From: Brevundimonas diminuta 470-4
GTDB taxonomy: Bacteria > Pseudomonadota > Alphaproteobacteria > Caulobacterales > Caulobacteraceae
Direction: 5' to 3'
Assembly (NCBI GenBank): GCA_000318405.1
Contig: KB291754.1
Location: forward strand, 16,658-80,657
Length of the DNA stretch: 64,000 bases
This document shows positions 1-12,020 of this stretch, one piece after another (within the stretch, counting starts at the first letter, position 1; every line of letters begins with the position of its first letter). The notes beneath the pieces were generated by a model. It was not told the DNA's origin, made no database searches, and saw nothing but the letters and a program-made list of their open reading frames with translations. Made by a program: the position numbers and the translations under genes.

Positions 1-837
1 GCCGTAGGCAGCGATGCGGGTGTTGAAGTAGTTATAGAAGATAACCGCCGGGATAGCCGCGAACAGGCCGATACCGGTGGCCAGCAGGGCTTCAGCGATA
101 CCCGGAGCAACGACGGCCAGGTTGGTCGTGTTCGACTCGGCGATGCCGATGAACGAGTTCATGATGCCGTACACGGTGCCGAACAGACCGATGAACGGAC
201 CGCCCGAACCGACCGAAGCCAGGAACTGCTGGCCGCCCGACAGACGGATGCCCAGACCACCTTGAACGGCGCCGATGGCGTTGTTCGCGCGGTCGATCGT
301 GGAGCCGCGGTGAACGCCGGCGACGTCCAGGCCGGCTTGACGCGACAGTTCCACTTCGCCGGTAGCGGCGGCGGCCATGTCGGCCAGCGGGTTGCCGTCG
401 AACTCTTCCGAGGTGGCCAGGCGACGGATGTCAGCCAGGGTGCGAGCACCGCGGTACTCTTCCAGGAAGCGGTTGGTCTTTTTGCCCAGCGAGCTGAACT
501 CGACCAGTTTGATGAGCAGCAGCGTCCAGGAGAAGATCGAGGCCAGGATCAGGCCGGCCATGACGACCTTAACGACCGGGTGCGCCATCATGAACATGGC
601 GATCGGGGTCAGGCCCGCACCGCCGTGACCGTCGGCGGCGGCTTCTTCGGTGGGGGCTGCATCAGCGGCCGGGGTGGCGGCGTCGGCGGCCGGAGCGGCG
701 GCGTCGGCGGCGGCGGGAGCCGAAGCGGCGGCCGGAGCGGCCGGAGCGGCTGCGTCCTGCGCCAGAACCGGCGAGCTCGCCATCAGGACGGCTGCGCCGG
801 CCATAGCGAGGAGGATATTCGTCTTCTTATCGAGCAT
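1..837 (-). CDS. exbB: ExbB/TolQ-family proton channel subunit, 3' end outside window
   Basis: MotA/TolQ/ExbB-type inner-membrane channel that uses the proton motive force to energise TonB-dependent outer-membrane transport. The reading frame opens at the ATG complementary to 835-837 and stays open to base 1, so the C-terminus is missing. The first ~24 residues form a signal-like hydrophobic stretch ending in SSPVLAQ, followed by a long Ala/Asp/Pro-rich spacer to about residue 65. A membrane segment follows ([19 protein letters not shown]), then the ExbB cytoplasmic loop and the conserved [18 protein letters not shown] and [20 protein letters not shown] segments. ExbB and TolQ are similar; the N-terminal extension favours ExbB. 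Three TonB-dependent receptors elsewhere in the window would need such an energiser. exbD and tonB would be expected next, beyond base 1. Confidence 0.88.
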   Translation of the reverse strand, partial: MLDKKTNILLAMAGAAVLMASSPVLAQDAAAPAAPAAASAPAAADAAAPAADAATPAADAAPTEEAAADGHGGAGLTPIAMFMMAHPVVKVVMAGLILASIFSWTLLLIKLVEFSSLGKKTNRFLEEYRGARTLADIRRLATSEEFDGNPLADMAAAATGEVELSRQAGLDVAGVHRGSTIDRANNAIGAVQGGLGIRLSGGQQFLASVGSGGPFIGLFGTVYGIMNSFIGIAESNTTNLAVVAPGIAEALLATGIGLFAAIPAVIFYNYFNTRIAAYG

Positions 838-1264
838 GTTTCGCCAGTTCCTGCTTTGGTCTGACTCGTGGAACCCAAGACGGCGACCGCGTCAGTCGGC
901 CGCGCCTTTACAGTGAAATCTTTTCCTCCCGCCGGATTTCTCCCCCGCCGGTCGGCGCCGCAATCCTCCAAACGCCGAAACGTCTGCGGACTTGGCGACA
1001 GAGACAATATCTCGCCGCCCACAGCCTGCAAGCAGGAATGCGGTCCTGTCCCTTTGGCGAAGCCCTATCTTAGCGTCAAGGGCGGAAAATGTCTTTTCAC
1101 CCCCGGCCGGACGTTGCCGGGCACACGGCGCACAAAAAATGCACGGCCACGACATGAAACGGCAACAAACTTGCCGTGTTACCGATTGTTAAGAAAAGTT
1201 TAGGCCCATGATGAATTTTCGGCTTTTTCGTGGCCGAGGCGAATATTCATCAATGAGGGGGAAG
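838..1264. other. intergenic region upstream of exbB
   Basis: A 427-base stretch between the exbB start and tRNA-Phe. Open frames here have no recognisable family, lack good ribosome sites and overlap one another in conflicting frames. The part near 1130-1250 is more AT-rich than the surroundings and probably holds the exbB promoter. I see no defined RNA, repeat or operator. Confidence 0.4.
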
Positions 1265-1340
1265 TGGTGCCTGGAGGCGGATTCGAACCACCGACACGCG
1301 GATTTTCAATCCGCTGCTCTACCAACTGAGCTATCCAGGC
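1265..1340 (-). tRNA. tRNA-Phe (GAA)
   Basis: On the minus strand a complete 76-nt cloverleaf reads GCCTGGA for the 5' acceptor strand, has GAA in a 7-nt anticodon loop, the GTTCGAATC T-loop core, and TCCAGGC-A-CCA at the 3' end, with CCA encoded. It lies directly downstream of yacG in the same direction and may be co-transcribed with the infA-maf-yacG group. Confidence 0.97.
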
Positions 1341-1403
1341 GTCGCTGTGCGTCGCGAGAGGCGGCTCTATAGGCGAGCCCGAACGGGCTGTCCAGACGCC
1401 AAT

Positions 1404-1568
1404 TCACTCAATTCCGCGATCTTTTTCATCATCGTGCGCTTCTTCGGCCGGAATGGCGTAGCCGCCGGAGAACCAGCGCTGCAGATCGACGTCGGCGCAA
1501 CGCTTGGAGCAGAACGGCTTATAGGCCGCGACGGGCTCGGCGCGACGGCAAATGGGGCACTGGGCCAT
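1404..1568 (-). CDS. yacG: DNA gyrase inhibitor YacG-type zinc protein
   Basis: A 54-residue protein that binds one zinc and, in the studied family member, binds GyrB and inhibits DNA gyrase. The four zinc ligands are visible as CPIC (Cys4, Cys7) and FCSKRC (Cys20, Cys24), followed by the family-typical DVDLQRWFSGGYAIP segment and an acidic tail. The start is the ATG at 1566-1568, 3 bases after the stop of the RNase E/G homologue, so the two are translationally close. The order infA-maf-RNase-yacG-tRNA-Phe is shared by many alphaproteobacteria, which supports the call. Confidence 0.9.
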   Translation of the reverse strand: MAQCPICRRAEPVAAYKPFCSKRCADVDLQRWFSGGYAIPAEEAHDDEKDRGIE

Positions 1569-1571
1569 GCG

Positions 1572-2582
1572 TCAGCCCTCCTTGATATGAAAGTCGCCCG
1601 GCGCGGCGTCGGGGCGGATATGGGCGCGCGGCCCCAGTTCGGCGACCCACGGCGACAGAATCGTTTCCGAGGCCGGGCTGCAATGCAGCGTCAGACGCGG
1701 CGCCGCCCGGTCCGTCGCCAGCGCCAGCCGAAGGCGATGCAGGGCGGCGCGTTCGGCGGCGCCCGGCCCGGCCAGCCGCTCGTCCGCCGGGGTTCGCCCC
1801 CACGGCAGGGACAGTTGCAGCAGCCCGAACCGACTGAGCGGCCCCACCGCTACGCCTTGCGTCCCGGAGAAGGCCTGACGCGCCATGTTCAGCGTGCTTT
1901 CGGGATGCAGGCCGACGCCCGCCAGATCCACCGCCACCAGACCGCCCCACCCCGTCAGGCCCAGCAGGCGCGCGGTCTCGCGAAGCCCCTCGCGATTCAC
2001 CGCCTCGCGCCCTTTGCGGGAATCACGACCCGCGACAGGAGCGTAATCAATGTCGACCGCGATCAGGGCGCGCGTGCGCTGGATCGCCAGATCCAACCCG
2101 ACCTCAGAAACAACGACGCCGCCTGCCAGCGCCTCTTCCTGAGCCTCCGTAGCGGCCCGAATGGCCTCGGCGCCCGTCATGGCGGGCCTGTCAGGGTAAA
2201 GAGCGCGCAGAATCGCCTCAACACCCGGCCCCGGCGCCACCAGGCGCGGCTCGCCGCTCGCCTCGCCCAGACGGCGCAGCACCGGCCCCTTGCGCTCGCG
2301 CGGCTCGGCGGTGATTTCCAGTTCCAGCTTGGCGCCTTCAGCCGGACGATCCGCCTTGCCCAGGGGCAGGAAGCCGAACGGCTCCCCGCAGCCCAGATCG
2401 ACGAAGGCGCCGTGCAGCCCCGGCGCCAGCCGCGCCACCCGCCCCACGACGCGCGCGCCCAGGCGATATTCGGGGCGATCGTCCTCTCTATGAATAATCA
2501 GCGTCTCGGCGCGGCCGTCGCGGAACGCCACGCCTCGGGTCTCGCCCGGACCCGCGTCCAGGAAGACCTCGATATCGGCCAT
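1572..2582 (-). CDS. ribonuclease E/G family protein, short form
   Basis: 336 residues related to the catalytic half of RNase E/G, endonucleases that process rRNA and decay mRNA. The N-terminus (about 1-90) carries an S1-like RNA-binding fold with the GARVVGRVARLAPGLHGAFV core. Acidic clusters at IAVDIDYAPV and LVAVDLAGVG correspond in place to the two metal-binding aspartates of RNase E. The CPxCxG zinc link and the C-terminal scaffold of full-length RNase E are absent, and the protein is shorter than RNase G (about 490 residues). Its start overlaps the maf stop by one base (TGATG), implying translational coupling. The family is secure; which RNAs it cuts, and whether it is active, cannot be read here. 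Confidence 0.82.
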   Translation of the reverse strand: MADIEVFLDAGPGETRGVAFRDGRAETLIIHREDDRPEYRLGARVVGRVARLAPGLHGAFVDLGCGEPFGFLPLGKADRPAEGAKLELEITAEPRERKGPVLRRLGEASGEPRLVAPGPGVEAILRALYPDRPAMTGAEAIRAATEAQEEALAGGVVVSEVGLDLAIQRTRALIAVDIDYAPVAGRDSRKGREAVNREGLRETARLLGLTGWGGLVAVDLAGVGLHPESTLNMARQAFSGTQGVAVGPLSRFGLLQLSLPWGRTPADERLAGPGAAERAALHRLRLALATDRAAPRLTLHCSPASETILSPWVAELGPRAHIRPDAAPGDFHIKEG

Positions 2583-3181
2583 CAGGCCCCCTCGCCTCGC
2601 CAGCCGGCGCCGCGAAGAAGATTCGCCGCCTCATACAGAGGCAGGCCCATGACGGCGGGATGGCTGCCGACGATTCGGGTGATGAAGGCCGCCGCCCGGC
2701 CCTGGATGCCATAGCCCCCGGCCTTGCCGCGCCATTCGCCCGAGGCGACATAGGCGGCGATCTCGCCGTCCGACAGCGGCTTGAAGCTGACGCGGGTCTC
2801 GACCACCCGCCAGGACGTTCGCCCGCCATGGATCACGGCCACGCCGGTGAAGACGCGATGATTGCGTCCCGACAGCAGCCTCAGAAAGCGGGTCGCCTCG
2901 GCCTCGTCGGCAGGCTTTTCCAGCAGACGACGCCCGACAGCCACCACCGTGTCGGCGGCCAGGACCACGTCGTCAGGATGGCGTTCAGCCACGACGGCGG
3001 CCTTGGAACAGGCCAGGCGCTGGGCCAGACGCGCAGGCGTCTCGGCCCGCTGGGGCGTTTCGTCGATATCGGCAGGATCGACCAGATCGGGCGCAATGCC
3101 GATCAGCGCCAGCAACTCAATGCGGCGCGGGCTCGACGAGGCCAGGATCAGCCTCGGAGCCAGGGCGTCAGGACGCGACAC
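2582..3181 (-). CDS. maf: Maf-like nucleoside triphosphate pyrophosphatase
   Basis: A house-cleaning pyrophosphatase that hydrolyses non-canonical or selected nucleoside triphosphates to monophosphates; the Bacillus homologue is linked to septum formation. The N-terminal signature ILASSSPRRIELLALIG is clear, followed by DIDETP, the catalytic DTVV region (VVLAADTVVAVGRRLLEKP) and the GKAGGYGIQGRAAAFI segment near residue 155. At 199 residues it has normal length. It sits between infA (9 bases upstream) and the RNase E/G homologue (1-base overlap), so the genes probably form one operon. Confidence 0.93.
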   Translation of the reverse strand: MSRPDALAPRLILASSSPRRIELLALIGIAPDLVDPADIDETPQRAETPARLAQRLACSKAAVVAERHPDDVVLAADTVVAVGRRLLEKPADEAEATRFLRLLSGRNHRVFTGVAVIHGGRTSWRVVETRVSFKPLSDGEIAAYVASGEWRGKAGGYGIQGRAAAFITRIVGSHPAVMGLPLYEAANLLRGAGWRGEGA

Positions 3182-3189
3182 GCGCGTCC

Positions 3190-3408
3190 TTACTTGAAGC
3201 GATAGGTGATGCGACCCTTGGTCAGGTCATAGGGCGTCATTTCGACCAGCACCTTGTCGCCGGCCAGCACCCGGATGCGGTTCTTGCGCATCTTGCCCGC
3301 AGTGTGGGCGATGATCTCGTGATCGTTTTCCAGCGTCACGCGGAATGTCGCGTTCGGCAGCAATTCGCTGACCACGCCGGGGAACTCCAGAAGTTCTTCC
3401 TTAGCCAT
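3190..3408 (-). CDS. infA: translation initiation factor IF-1
   Basis: 72 residues, a single OB-fold (S1-type) protein that occupies the ribosomal A site during initiation. The sequence runs [18 protein letters not shown], then [28 protein letters not shown] and ends in KGRITYRFK, all typical of IF-1. Its length matches the family exactly. It leads the infA-maf-RNase-yacG group on the minus strand. Confidence 0.98.
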   Translation of the reverse strand: MAKEELLEFPGVVSELLPNATFRVTLENDHEIIAHTAGKMRKNRIRVLAGDKVLVEMTPYDLTKGRITYRFK

Positions 3409-3441
3409 GCGGCCTCTCTCGCCCCTGTGAATACGGCATAA

Positions 3442-3468
3442 GGCTCGCGCCGGGCGTGAGCGCGAGCC
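3442..3468 (-). terminator. hairpin between UPF0262 gene and infA
   Basis: Arms GGCTCGCGC (3442-3450) and GCGCGAGCC (3460-3468) form a perfect 9-bp stem around a 9-base loop. It lies downstream of the UPF0262 gene and upstream of infA on the minus strand. No U-run follows, so termination would be weak; it may only separate the two transcription units. Confidence 0.45.
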
Positions 3469-3515
3469 GTAAAAGTGAGGGCGCCTAATGCACCAAAACG
3501 CTTAGATAGTCGAGT

Positions 3516-3983
3516 TCAGCCCCGACGGTAGAGGGCGCAGACCAAAGTAAAGAGCCGCCGGGCGGTCTCCTGGTCCATCTCGACCTTGCCTTCCAGACGC
3601 GCTTTCAGCAGGGCGGCGCCTTCATTGTGCAGGCCCCGGCGCCCCATGTCGACCGACTCGATCTGACTGGGCGAAGAGCCGCGCAGGGCCTCGTAATAGC
3701 TTTCGCAGATCAGGCCGTAGTCGCGGATCACCGTCTTCATGGGCGTCAGCGACAGGACGTGAGTGCGGCTGAAATCCGGGCCGGTGATGTCGAAGGCCAG
3801 GCGATTATCCTGCGACGACAACTTCAGCCCATAGGGGCCGCCCTCGGCGCCTTCGGGCGTGAAACTGTTCTGCTCCACCAGGTCGAAGATGGCGACGCGA
3901 CGCTCATGCTCGATCTCGGCCGTGGCCGCAGGCAGGGAGGCGTTGTCGATCTCGATCGCCGTCAGCTTGTGCGTCGCGCTCAT
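3516..3983 (-). CDS. UPF0262 family protein
   Basis: 155 residues matching the alphaproteobacterial UPF0262 family, whose function is unknown. Recognisable parts are [20 protein letters not shown] near the start, a [18 protein letters not shown] segment, and the highly typical [19 protein letters not shown] core followed by [19 protein letters not shown]. The start is the ATG at 3981-3983, which overlaps the stop of the DUF2948 gene by one base (TGATG). The frame is open further upstream, but that part lies inside the DUF2948 gene. No membrane segment or signal peptide. Confidence 0.85.
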   Translation of the reverse strand: MSATHKLTAIEIDNASLPAATAEIEHERRVAIFDLVEQNSFTPEGAEGGPYGLKLSSQDNRLAFDITGPDFSRTHVLSLTPMKTVIRDYGLICESYYEALRGSSPSQIESVDMGRRGLHNEGAALLKARLEGKVEMDQETARRLFTLVCALYRRG

Positions 3984-4468
3984 CAGCCCGCCTCGTCCAG
4001 ATGAGTCGGCGCAACGCGGGCGGGCCAGCGCTCGGACAGGTCGGTCAGGACCGCGTCCAGGCATTCGACGTCGATTCGCAGGTCCCCGCCGCCGGCGAAC
4101 ATCATGAACACGCGGCCGCCCGGCGCCTCGGTCGGATGAAAGTCCATCGCCAGCAGTTCCAGCGCCTGGTCCGGCAGGCGCGGCAGACGGCGGCTCTTGA
4201 CCGCCTGAACGTCGCCGAACTGCATGGCCGCCATGACGCGCGTGCCCCCGCACTCCCAACAGAAGCGCGACAGGACCACCGTCAGGCGCCGCGCCTCCTT
4301 TTCCCAGCGGATGTCGACCGGACGCATGATGGCGTCCTGAAGGGCGGCCGAAATGATCTGCAGGTCGTCCGCGTCCTCGGCCAGCAGGCGCAGCGGCGCA
4401 ATCGCCGCCGCCTCTCCGCCATCGCCGTCGATCTCCGGATCAGGGATGGATTCGCCGTCAGTGGTCAT
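3983..4468 (-). CDS. DUF2948 family protein
   Basis: 161 residues of the alphaproteobacterial DUF2948 family, function unknown. Family features are [42 protein letters not shown] and the C-terminal [20 protein letters not shown] with [19 protein letters not shown]. The start is the ATG at 4466-4468, placed inside the last codons of murA (11-base overlap), so translation is probably coupled to murA. No signal peptide or transmembrane helix. The chain murA - DUF2948 - UPF0262 reads as one operon. Confidence 0.82.
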   Translation of the reverse strand: MTTDGESIPDPEIDGDGGEAAAIAPLRLLAEDADDLQIISAALQDAIMRPVDIRWEKEARRLTVVLSRFCWECGGTRVMAAMQFGDVQAVKSRRLPRLPDQALELLAMDFHPTEAPGGRVFMMFAGGGDLRIDVECLDAVLTDLSERWPARVAPTHLDEAG

Positions 4469-5747
4469 CGCCCTCCCCCTTGATGCGTCGGACATCGGCG
4501 CCGCAGGCGCCCAGTTTCTCTTCCATGCGCTCGAAGCCGCGGTCCAGGTGATAGACGCGGCCGACCGTCGTCTCACCTTCGGCCACAAGTCCGGCGATGA
4601 CCAGAGACATCGAGGCGCGAAGATCGGTCGCCATGACCGGGGCCCCCTTCAGCCCCTCGACGCCGCGCACCACCGCCTGACCGGCATGGACGGTGATGTC
4701 CGCGCCCAGACGCGCCAGTTCCGGCGCGTGCATGAAGCGGTTCTCGAAGATGTTTTCCTGGATGACGCTCTCCCCCTCGGCCGTAGTCATCAGGGCCATG
4801 AACTGCGCCTGCAGGTCGGTGGCGAAACCCGGATAGATCTCGGTCGTGGCGTCGACCGCCTTCAGCCGCTGCGTCGGGTCGCGGCGCACGATCAGGCCGT
4901 CGTCGGTCGGCTCGATCTCGACCCCCGCCTCGATCATTTTGTCGGTCAGGGCGGTGATCAGGTCGGCCCGGCCCTTGGTCAGGCGCACCTCGCCCCCGGC
5001 CATCGCCGCAGCAAGCGCATAGGAGCCCATCTCGATCCGGTCGGGAATCACCGACCAGGTCGCGCCCGATAGGGACGAGACCCCGGTGATCGTCAGCACG
5101 TCGGTGTCCAGCCCCTCGATCTTCGCGCCCATCGCGATCAGGCAGCGGGCCAGGTCGCCGATTTCAGGCTCCTTCGCGGCCCGCTTCAGCACGGTCGTTC
5201 CGTTCGCCAGCACGGCGGCCAGCAGGGCGTGTTCGGTCGCGCCGACGGAGACGAAGGGGAACTCGATCTCGGCCCCGCGCAGCCCTCTGGGCGCGGTGGC
5301 GGAGACATAGCCCTCTTCCAGCTCGATGGCCGCGCCCATGGCGGTCAGGGCCTGCAGGTGCAGATCCACGGGACGCGCGCCGATGGTGCAGCCGCCCGGC
5401 AGGGAGACCTTGGCGTTCCCCGTGCGCGCCAGCAGCGGCCCCAGCACGTTGAACGAGGCCCGCATCTGACGCACCAGGTCATAGGGAGCGAAGGTCGAGG
5501 TCAGCTCCGGCGCATGAAACAGGGTCTCCTGCCCGTCCGCGCCGTCGCGCTCGGTCACTTCCACGCCGAACTGGCGCAGCAGCTGGCCCAGGAATCGCGT
5601 GTCGGCCAGGCGAGGCATATTCGTCAGCAACAGGGGCTGATCCGTCAGAATCGACGCCGCCATCAGCTTGATCGCCGAATTCTTGGCGCCGCTGACCGGA
5701 ATGGAGCCGTTGAGGCGGTGGCCGCCGTGGATGACGATGCTGTCCAT
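4458..5747 (-). CDS. murA: UDP-N-acetylglucosamine 1-carboxyvinyltransferase
   Basis: First committed enzyme of peptidoglycan precursor synthesis; transfers enolpyruvate from PEP to UDP-GlcNAc in the cytoplasm. 429 residues, the usual size. Visible are [16 protein letters not shown] near residue 20, the PEP/fosfomycin loop [18 protein letters not shown] with reactive Cys120, [20 protein letters not shown], and the C-terminal [18 protein letters not shown] and [15 protein letters not shown] motifs. The start ATG is at 5745-5747. It heads the minus-strand chain with DUF2948 and UPF0262. The preserved Cys predicts sensitivity of the enzyme to fosfomycin (known for Cys-type MurA). Confidence 0.97.
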   Translation of the reverse strand: MDSIVIHGGHRLNGSIPVSGAKNSAIKLMAASILTDQPLLLTNMPRLADTRFLGQLLRQFGVEVTERDGADGQETLFHAPELTSTFAPYDLVRQMRASFNVLGPLLARTGNAKVSLPGGCTIGARPVDLHLQALTAMGAAIELEEGYVSATAPRGLRGAEIEFPFVSVGATEHALLAAVLANGTTVLKRAAKEPEIGDLARCLIAMGAKIEGLDTDVLTITGVSSLSGATWSVIPDRIEMGSYALAAAMAGGEVRLTKGRADLITALTDKMIEAGVEIEPTDDGLIVRRDPTQRLKAVDATTEIYPGFATDLQAQFMALMTTAEGESVIQENIFENRFMHAPELARLGADITVHAGQAVVRGVEGLKGAPVMATDLRASMSLVIAGLVAEGETTVGRVYHLDRGFERMEEKLGACGADVRRIKGEGDDH

Positions 5748-5858
5748 GGGTGTCGGGGAAGTCCTGGGAGGCCCGGACCCCTACGGCCCGGCGAACCGGC
5801 TATCTAGCAAGGCTGGCGGCGCAGGCGAAAGGCCGGAACGTCGCAAGAGGGATGACTT

Positions 5859-6044
5859 TCAGTTGCTGTCCTTGGCCGGGCGCGCACCGCCCGCGCCCGG
5901 CGCCTTGCGGCGACGCAGATTCGCACGCAGGGCGGCGGCCAGTCGCGCCGCCCGCTCGGCCTTGGCCGAGGCGGCGGGAGCAGCTGAAGAAGGAACGGGG
6001 GGCTCCGCCCCCTGCCCGTCGGCGTCTTTTGTCGACTTATCCAT
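5859..6044 (-). CDS. small basic hypothetical protein
   Basis: 61 residues starting at the ATG 6042-6044. The N-terminal half is Ala/Pro/Asp-rich and the C-terminal half is Arg/Ala-rich (AERAARLAAALRANLRRRK), ending KDSN. The Arg/Ala stretch looks like an amphipathic helix with a nucleic-acid or membrane-binding flavour. No named family recognised. It lies upstream of murA on the same strand with about 110 bases between them. Confidence 0.55.
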   Translation of the reverse strand: MDKSTKDADGQGAEPPVPSSAAPAASAKAERAARLAAALRANLRRRKAPGAGGARPAKDSN

Positions 6045-6142
6045 GACTGCAGCAGACCGCGCCCAAAGATTTTGATCAAGCGTGCATTTTTGGCTTGGCC
6101 CGGCCAAAACCTTTGGCTATACGGCCGCTTCCTCAGTGACCC

Positions 6143-6217
<75 letters not shown>

Positions 6218-6218
6218 T

Positions 6219-6248
6219 CGAGGCCCAGACCTTCCGGTCTGGGCCTCG
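6219..6248 (+). terminator. terminator hairpin after tRNA-Thr
   Basis: CGAGGCCCAGACC (6219-6231) pairs perfectly with GGTCTGGGCCTCG (6236-6248) around a TTCC loop: 13 bp. The following bases are only modestly T-rich. Position directly after the tRNA supports a role in ending or processing its transcript. Confidence 0.75.
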
Positions 6249-6458
6249 TCCATTTCCGGCCCTAATAATCCCGATCCACAGCCTCAGCGCCGAAAGCTGG
6301 TCAGGCCCCAAGCTCTGCTTTTGAACAGGCAGTCCGGGACTCTCGAAATTCTCCGAAGAATATTCGGACCTGCCGACCTTATCCCGACTAGCCAAGGTCC
6401 GGCCGCTGCCGCTAGCCTCGCCCCCATCTGTATACGTTTGATAGCCGAGGGGGCTTTC

Positions 6459-9722
<3,264 letters not shown>

Positions 9723-9745
9723 TCCCGCCGCAAGGCAGGAACGCG

Positions 9746-9775
9746 AAAGGGCCCGGCATCCGCCGGGCCCTTTTT
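9746..9775 (+). terminator. rho-independent terminator of the amidohydrolase gene
   Basis: AAAGGGCCCGGC (9746-9757), loop ATCC, GCCGGGCCCTTT (9762-9773), with T9771-T9775 forming the U-run. A textbook intrinsic terminator 23 bases after the stop codon. The next ~210 bases up to the DedA gene hold no gene that I can support. Confidence 0.93.
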
Positions 9776-9988
9776 CGTTGGCGGTTCTGTTTGAATGTTT
9801 CTCGCTGCCTATCTCCGCTCATCCCGGCGGACGCCGGGGCCTAATGCTTTGGCTTCAAGGCGCCAGCTCAGCGGCTAGGCTCAGGTTTGTATGAGCAGGG
9901 CAGGTCGCGTGAATGTCTCAGGACAAGCCCGAAGACGGCCGAGGGCCGGCCTCTCGCTGCGCCCTACGCCGAGACAAAAGGGGGGAGC

Positions 9989-10657
9989 TTACTCCCCCAG
10001 CCCGCGCACCGAGGCTTCCAGCAGGGCGTTGCGCCGCGCCGCGCGGCCTTTCAGCCAACGCATGGCGACGACCAGGGCCACCACCACCGCGCCGAAGGCC
10101 AGCAGCCACAGGGTCGGGTTGTGCGCCTCGCTCATCATCTCCAGCCGCGCCAGCCCCTTGGCGGCCAGATAGCCCGGCGCCAGCATGGCCAGCACCCAGA
10201 CAAAGGCTGAAGTGACGTTGGCGATCTGGAACACGCGCTGGCGCATCTGCAGCACGCCCACCATCACCGGCACGAAGGCGCGCAAGGGACCGAAGAAACG
10301 GCCGATGAAGATCGAAGCCACGCCGTAGCGACGGCAGTACAGGCGCGTCCAGGCCAGCTTGCGGCGATGGGGCACCAGCAGGTGATGACGCAGCACGCGC
10401 GTGCCCAGCCGACGCCCGATCCAGTAGGAGATGGCGTCGCCCATCACGGCGCCGATGACGCAGCCGCCGATGACGGTGAAGGGGTCCAGCACGCCTGCCG
10501 CCACCAGTCCGCCCGCCGCAACCAGCAGGCCCGTCGCCGGCACGAAGGCGCCGATGACGACCAGCGACTCAAAGAAGGTCACCGCGCCAAGGATCACGCC
10601 GGCCCACATGGCGTTGCGGGCGATGAAATCGGCGGCCGAGGTAAGCAAACTGTCCAT
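9989..10657 (-). CDS. DedA family membrane protein
   Basis: 222-residue inner-membrane protein of the DedA (SNARE-associated/VTT) family, implicated in lipid flipping, membrane homeostasis and drug resistance. Seen: FFESLVVIGAFVPATGLLVAAG near residue 25, GAVMGDAISYWIGRRLGTRVL, GVASIFIGRFFGPLRAFVPV with the conserved FxRFxPxxR-like element, and several hydrophobic helices to residue 200. I start it at the ATG 10655-10657, preceded by AAAGGATC; a longer frame upstream lacks such a site. It ends in a short basic cytoplasmic tail. No operon partner. Confidence 0.88.
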   Translation of the reverse strand: MDSLLTSAADFIARNAMWAGVILGAVTFFESLVVIGAFVPATGLLVAAGGLVAAGVLDPFTVIGGCVIGAVMGDAISYWIGRRLGTRVLRHHLLVPHRRKLAWTRLYCRRYGVASIFIGRFFGPLRAFVPVMVGVLQMRQRVFQIANVTSAFVWVLAMLAPGYLAAKGLARLEMMSEAHNPTLWLLAFGAVVVALVVAMRWLKGRAARRNALLEASVRGLGE

Positions 10658-10776
10658 ACTGATCCTTTGCCCGAGGGCATATGGGATCACGGCCTATAAA
10701 GGGAATGCGGCGATGCGACGCTCAGGCCTAAAAAAGGTCTGCGTGGCGAATGGGACGCACTTTATCGGCGGTCTGA

Positions 10777-11412
10777 CTATCGACCGGCGTCGCCATCCCG
10801 GTCGCGCGCGGGCTCAGCCTGCCGCTCGTCCGTGCTGAAGGGGCGGATGCGGCTGGGGCGTTCATGCGGACTGCGCACGCCCATCGGTCCCGGCATGGCG
10901 CCATAGGCGTCGCGCCAGCCATAGCCGTTCAGCCCATAGCGGCCCGCGCCATAACCGTAGGGCGCATAGCCGTAGGGGCCGTATCCATAACCCCAGGGCG
11001 CATTCTTGGTCTGGCTGACGCTCAGGTTCAACGTGCCGTTTTCGCCCAGCGGCATGGAGACGGCGGCGGCGAAGTCGCTATAGCCGCCGGTGCCGATTCC
11101 GGCGCTCACCTCGCCGTGCATCTTGCGCGGCGCGGCCTCTTCCCATGCATCGGCCCATTGCTCGACCGGGCGCGCATCCGTCTTGCGCTCGCCGATCCAG
11201 CGGGAAATCTGCTCTTCGGTGCTGAGGCCGTGCGGCGCCGCCGTCTGCAGCGTCACAGCAGGCGAGGCCTCGCCCACGGTCTCGGCCAGCGCGGCCGCGC
11301 TGGCGGTCGGCACGGCGCCCGAGCCCGCGCGCGGAGCGGTTGAAACCACGCCCTCGGGATCGCTGTTCGCCAGCAAGAGGGAGGCGGCCATGAGTTCGAT
11401 CAGCATACGCAT
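10777..11412 (-). CDS. exported Gly/Tyr-rich protein of unknown function
   Basis: 211 residues with a short hydrophobic N-terminus (MRMLIELMAASLLLANS) that may act as a signal peptide. The middle (about 100-130) reads HGEVSAGIGTGGYSDFAAAV, resembling one or two outer-membrane-type beta strands. It is followed by a low-complexity Gly/Tyr/Pro segment with repeated YGY/PYGY units (about 138-165), then a charged Arg/Asp tail. A second ATG at 11404-11406 is an alternative start. I do not recognise a family; the composition suggests an envelope or surface-associated role. Confidence 0.65.
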   Translation of the reverse strand: MRMLIELMAASLLLANSDPEGVVSTAPRAGSGAVPTASAAALAETVGEASPAVTLQTAAPHGLSTEEQISRWIGERKTDARPVEQWADAWEEAAPRKMHGEVSAGIGTGGYSDFAAAVSMPLGENGTLNLSVSQTKNAPWGYGYGPYGYAPYGYGAGRYGLNGYGWRDAYGAMPGPMGVRSPHERPSRIRPFSTDERQAEPARDRDGDAGR

Positions 11413-11455
11413 CTACTCCCGTTCACGACCACCCTACCCCTAAATGCGGCCAAGG

Positions 11456-11947
11456 TCAGGCGGTCCCATCGCCGCGCCCCAAAGGATCCGGCAGAGCTTC
11501 GCCCTCGGCCACGAAACTCAAGGCGACCGAGTTGATGCAGTAGCGCAGGCCCGTGGGCGGCGGCCCGTCGGGGAAGACGTGGCCCTGATGACTGTCGCAA
11601 CGGGCGCAGCGCGTCTCGACGCGCACCATGCCGTAGCTGTCGTCGCGCACGGCGCGGACATGGGCCGGATCGACCGGCTCGGTGAAGCTGGGCCAGCCGG
11701 TGCCGCTCTCGAACTTGGTCCGCGACCGGAACAGCGGCAGGCCGCATTCGCGGCAGCAGAACACCCCTGCCCGCTTTTCGCCCAGCAACGTCCCGCAGAA
11801 CGGCGCCTCGGTGCCGTGCGCCAGAAGCACGCGCTTTTCTTCAGGCGACAGGTCGGCCTCCAGCGCCACGCGCTGGCTGTCGGTCGGCGGCGTGAGGTCA
11901 TAGCCGGAGGCGGAACGCATGGCTGCGTGGGATTCGGTCTGGGTCAT
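11456..11947 (-). CDS. msrB: peptide-methionine (R)-S-oxide reductase MsrB
   Basis: 163 residues; repairs methionine-R-sulfoxide in proteins using thioredoxin. Motifs are EAPFCGTLLGEKRAGVFCC, zinc ligands CRECG and CARCDSHQGHVFPDGP, SGTGWPSF, and the catalytic Cys in RYCINSVALSF. The start is the ATG 11945-11947; the frame extends upstream but only through a terminator hairpin. No signal peptide, so cytoplasmic. It follows the S41-like protease gene on the same strand but is separated from it by a hairpin, so it probably has its own promoter. Confidence 0.95.
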   Translation of the reverse strand: MTQTESHAAMRSASGYDLTPPTDSQRVALEADLSPEEKRVLLAHGTEAPFCGTLLGEKRAGVFCCRECGLPLFRSRTKFESGTGWPSFTEPVDPAHVRAVRDDSYGMVRVETRCARCDSHQGHVFPDGPPPTGLRYCINSVALSFVAEGEALPDPLGRGDGTA

Positions 11948-11962
11948 GGTCTGAAAATAGGA

Positions 11963-11994
11963 AGGGCCGGACGGTCGTTCCACCGTCCGGCCCT
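11963..11994 (-). terminator. terminator hairpin after the S41-like protease gene
   Basis: AGGGCCGGACGGT (11963-11975) pairs perfectly with ACCGTCCGGCCCT (11982-11994): 13 bp. On the minus strand it comes after the stop at 12021 and is followed by TCCTATTTTC. It also sits just upstream of the msrB start, so it can separate the two genes. Confidence 0.75.
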
Positions 11995-12020
11995 CGATAG
12001 GCTGATTAAGTTCGTTGCGA

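Noticed and set aside
868..1203. possible gene of 111 residues in the exbB upstream gap
   Set aside because: No ribosome site or recognisable family, and it conflicts with another frame of equal quality on the other strand.
9887..10210. 107-residue plus-strand frame
   Set aside because: Overlaps the DedA gene antisense; the translation is low-complexity His/Gln/Arg-rich.
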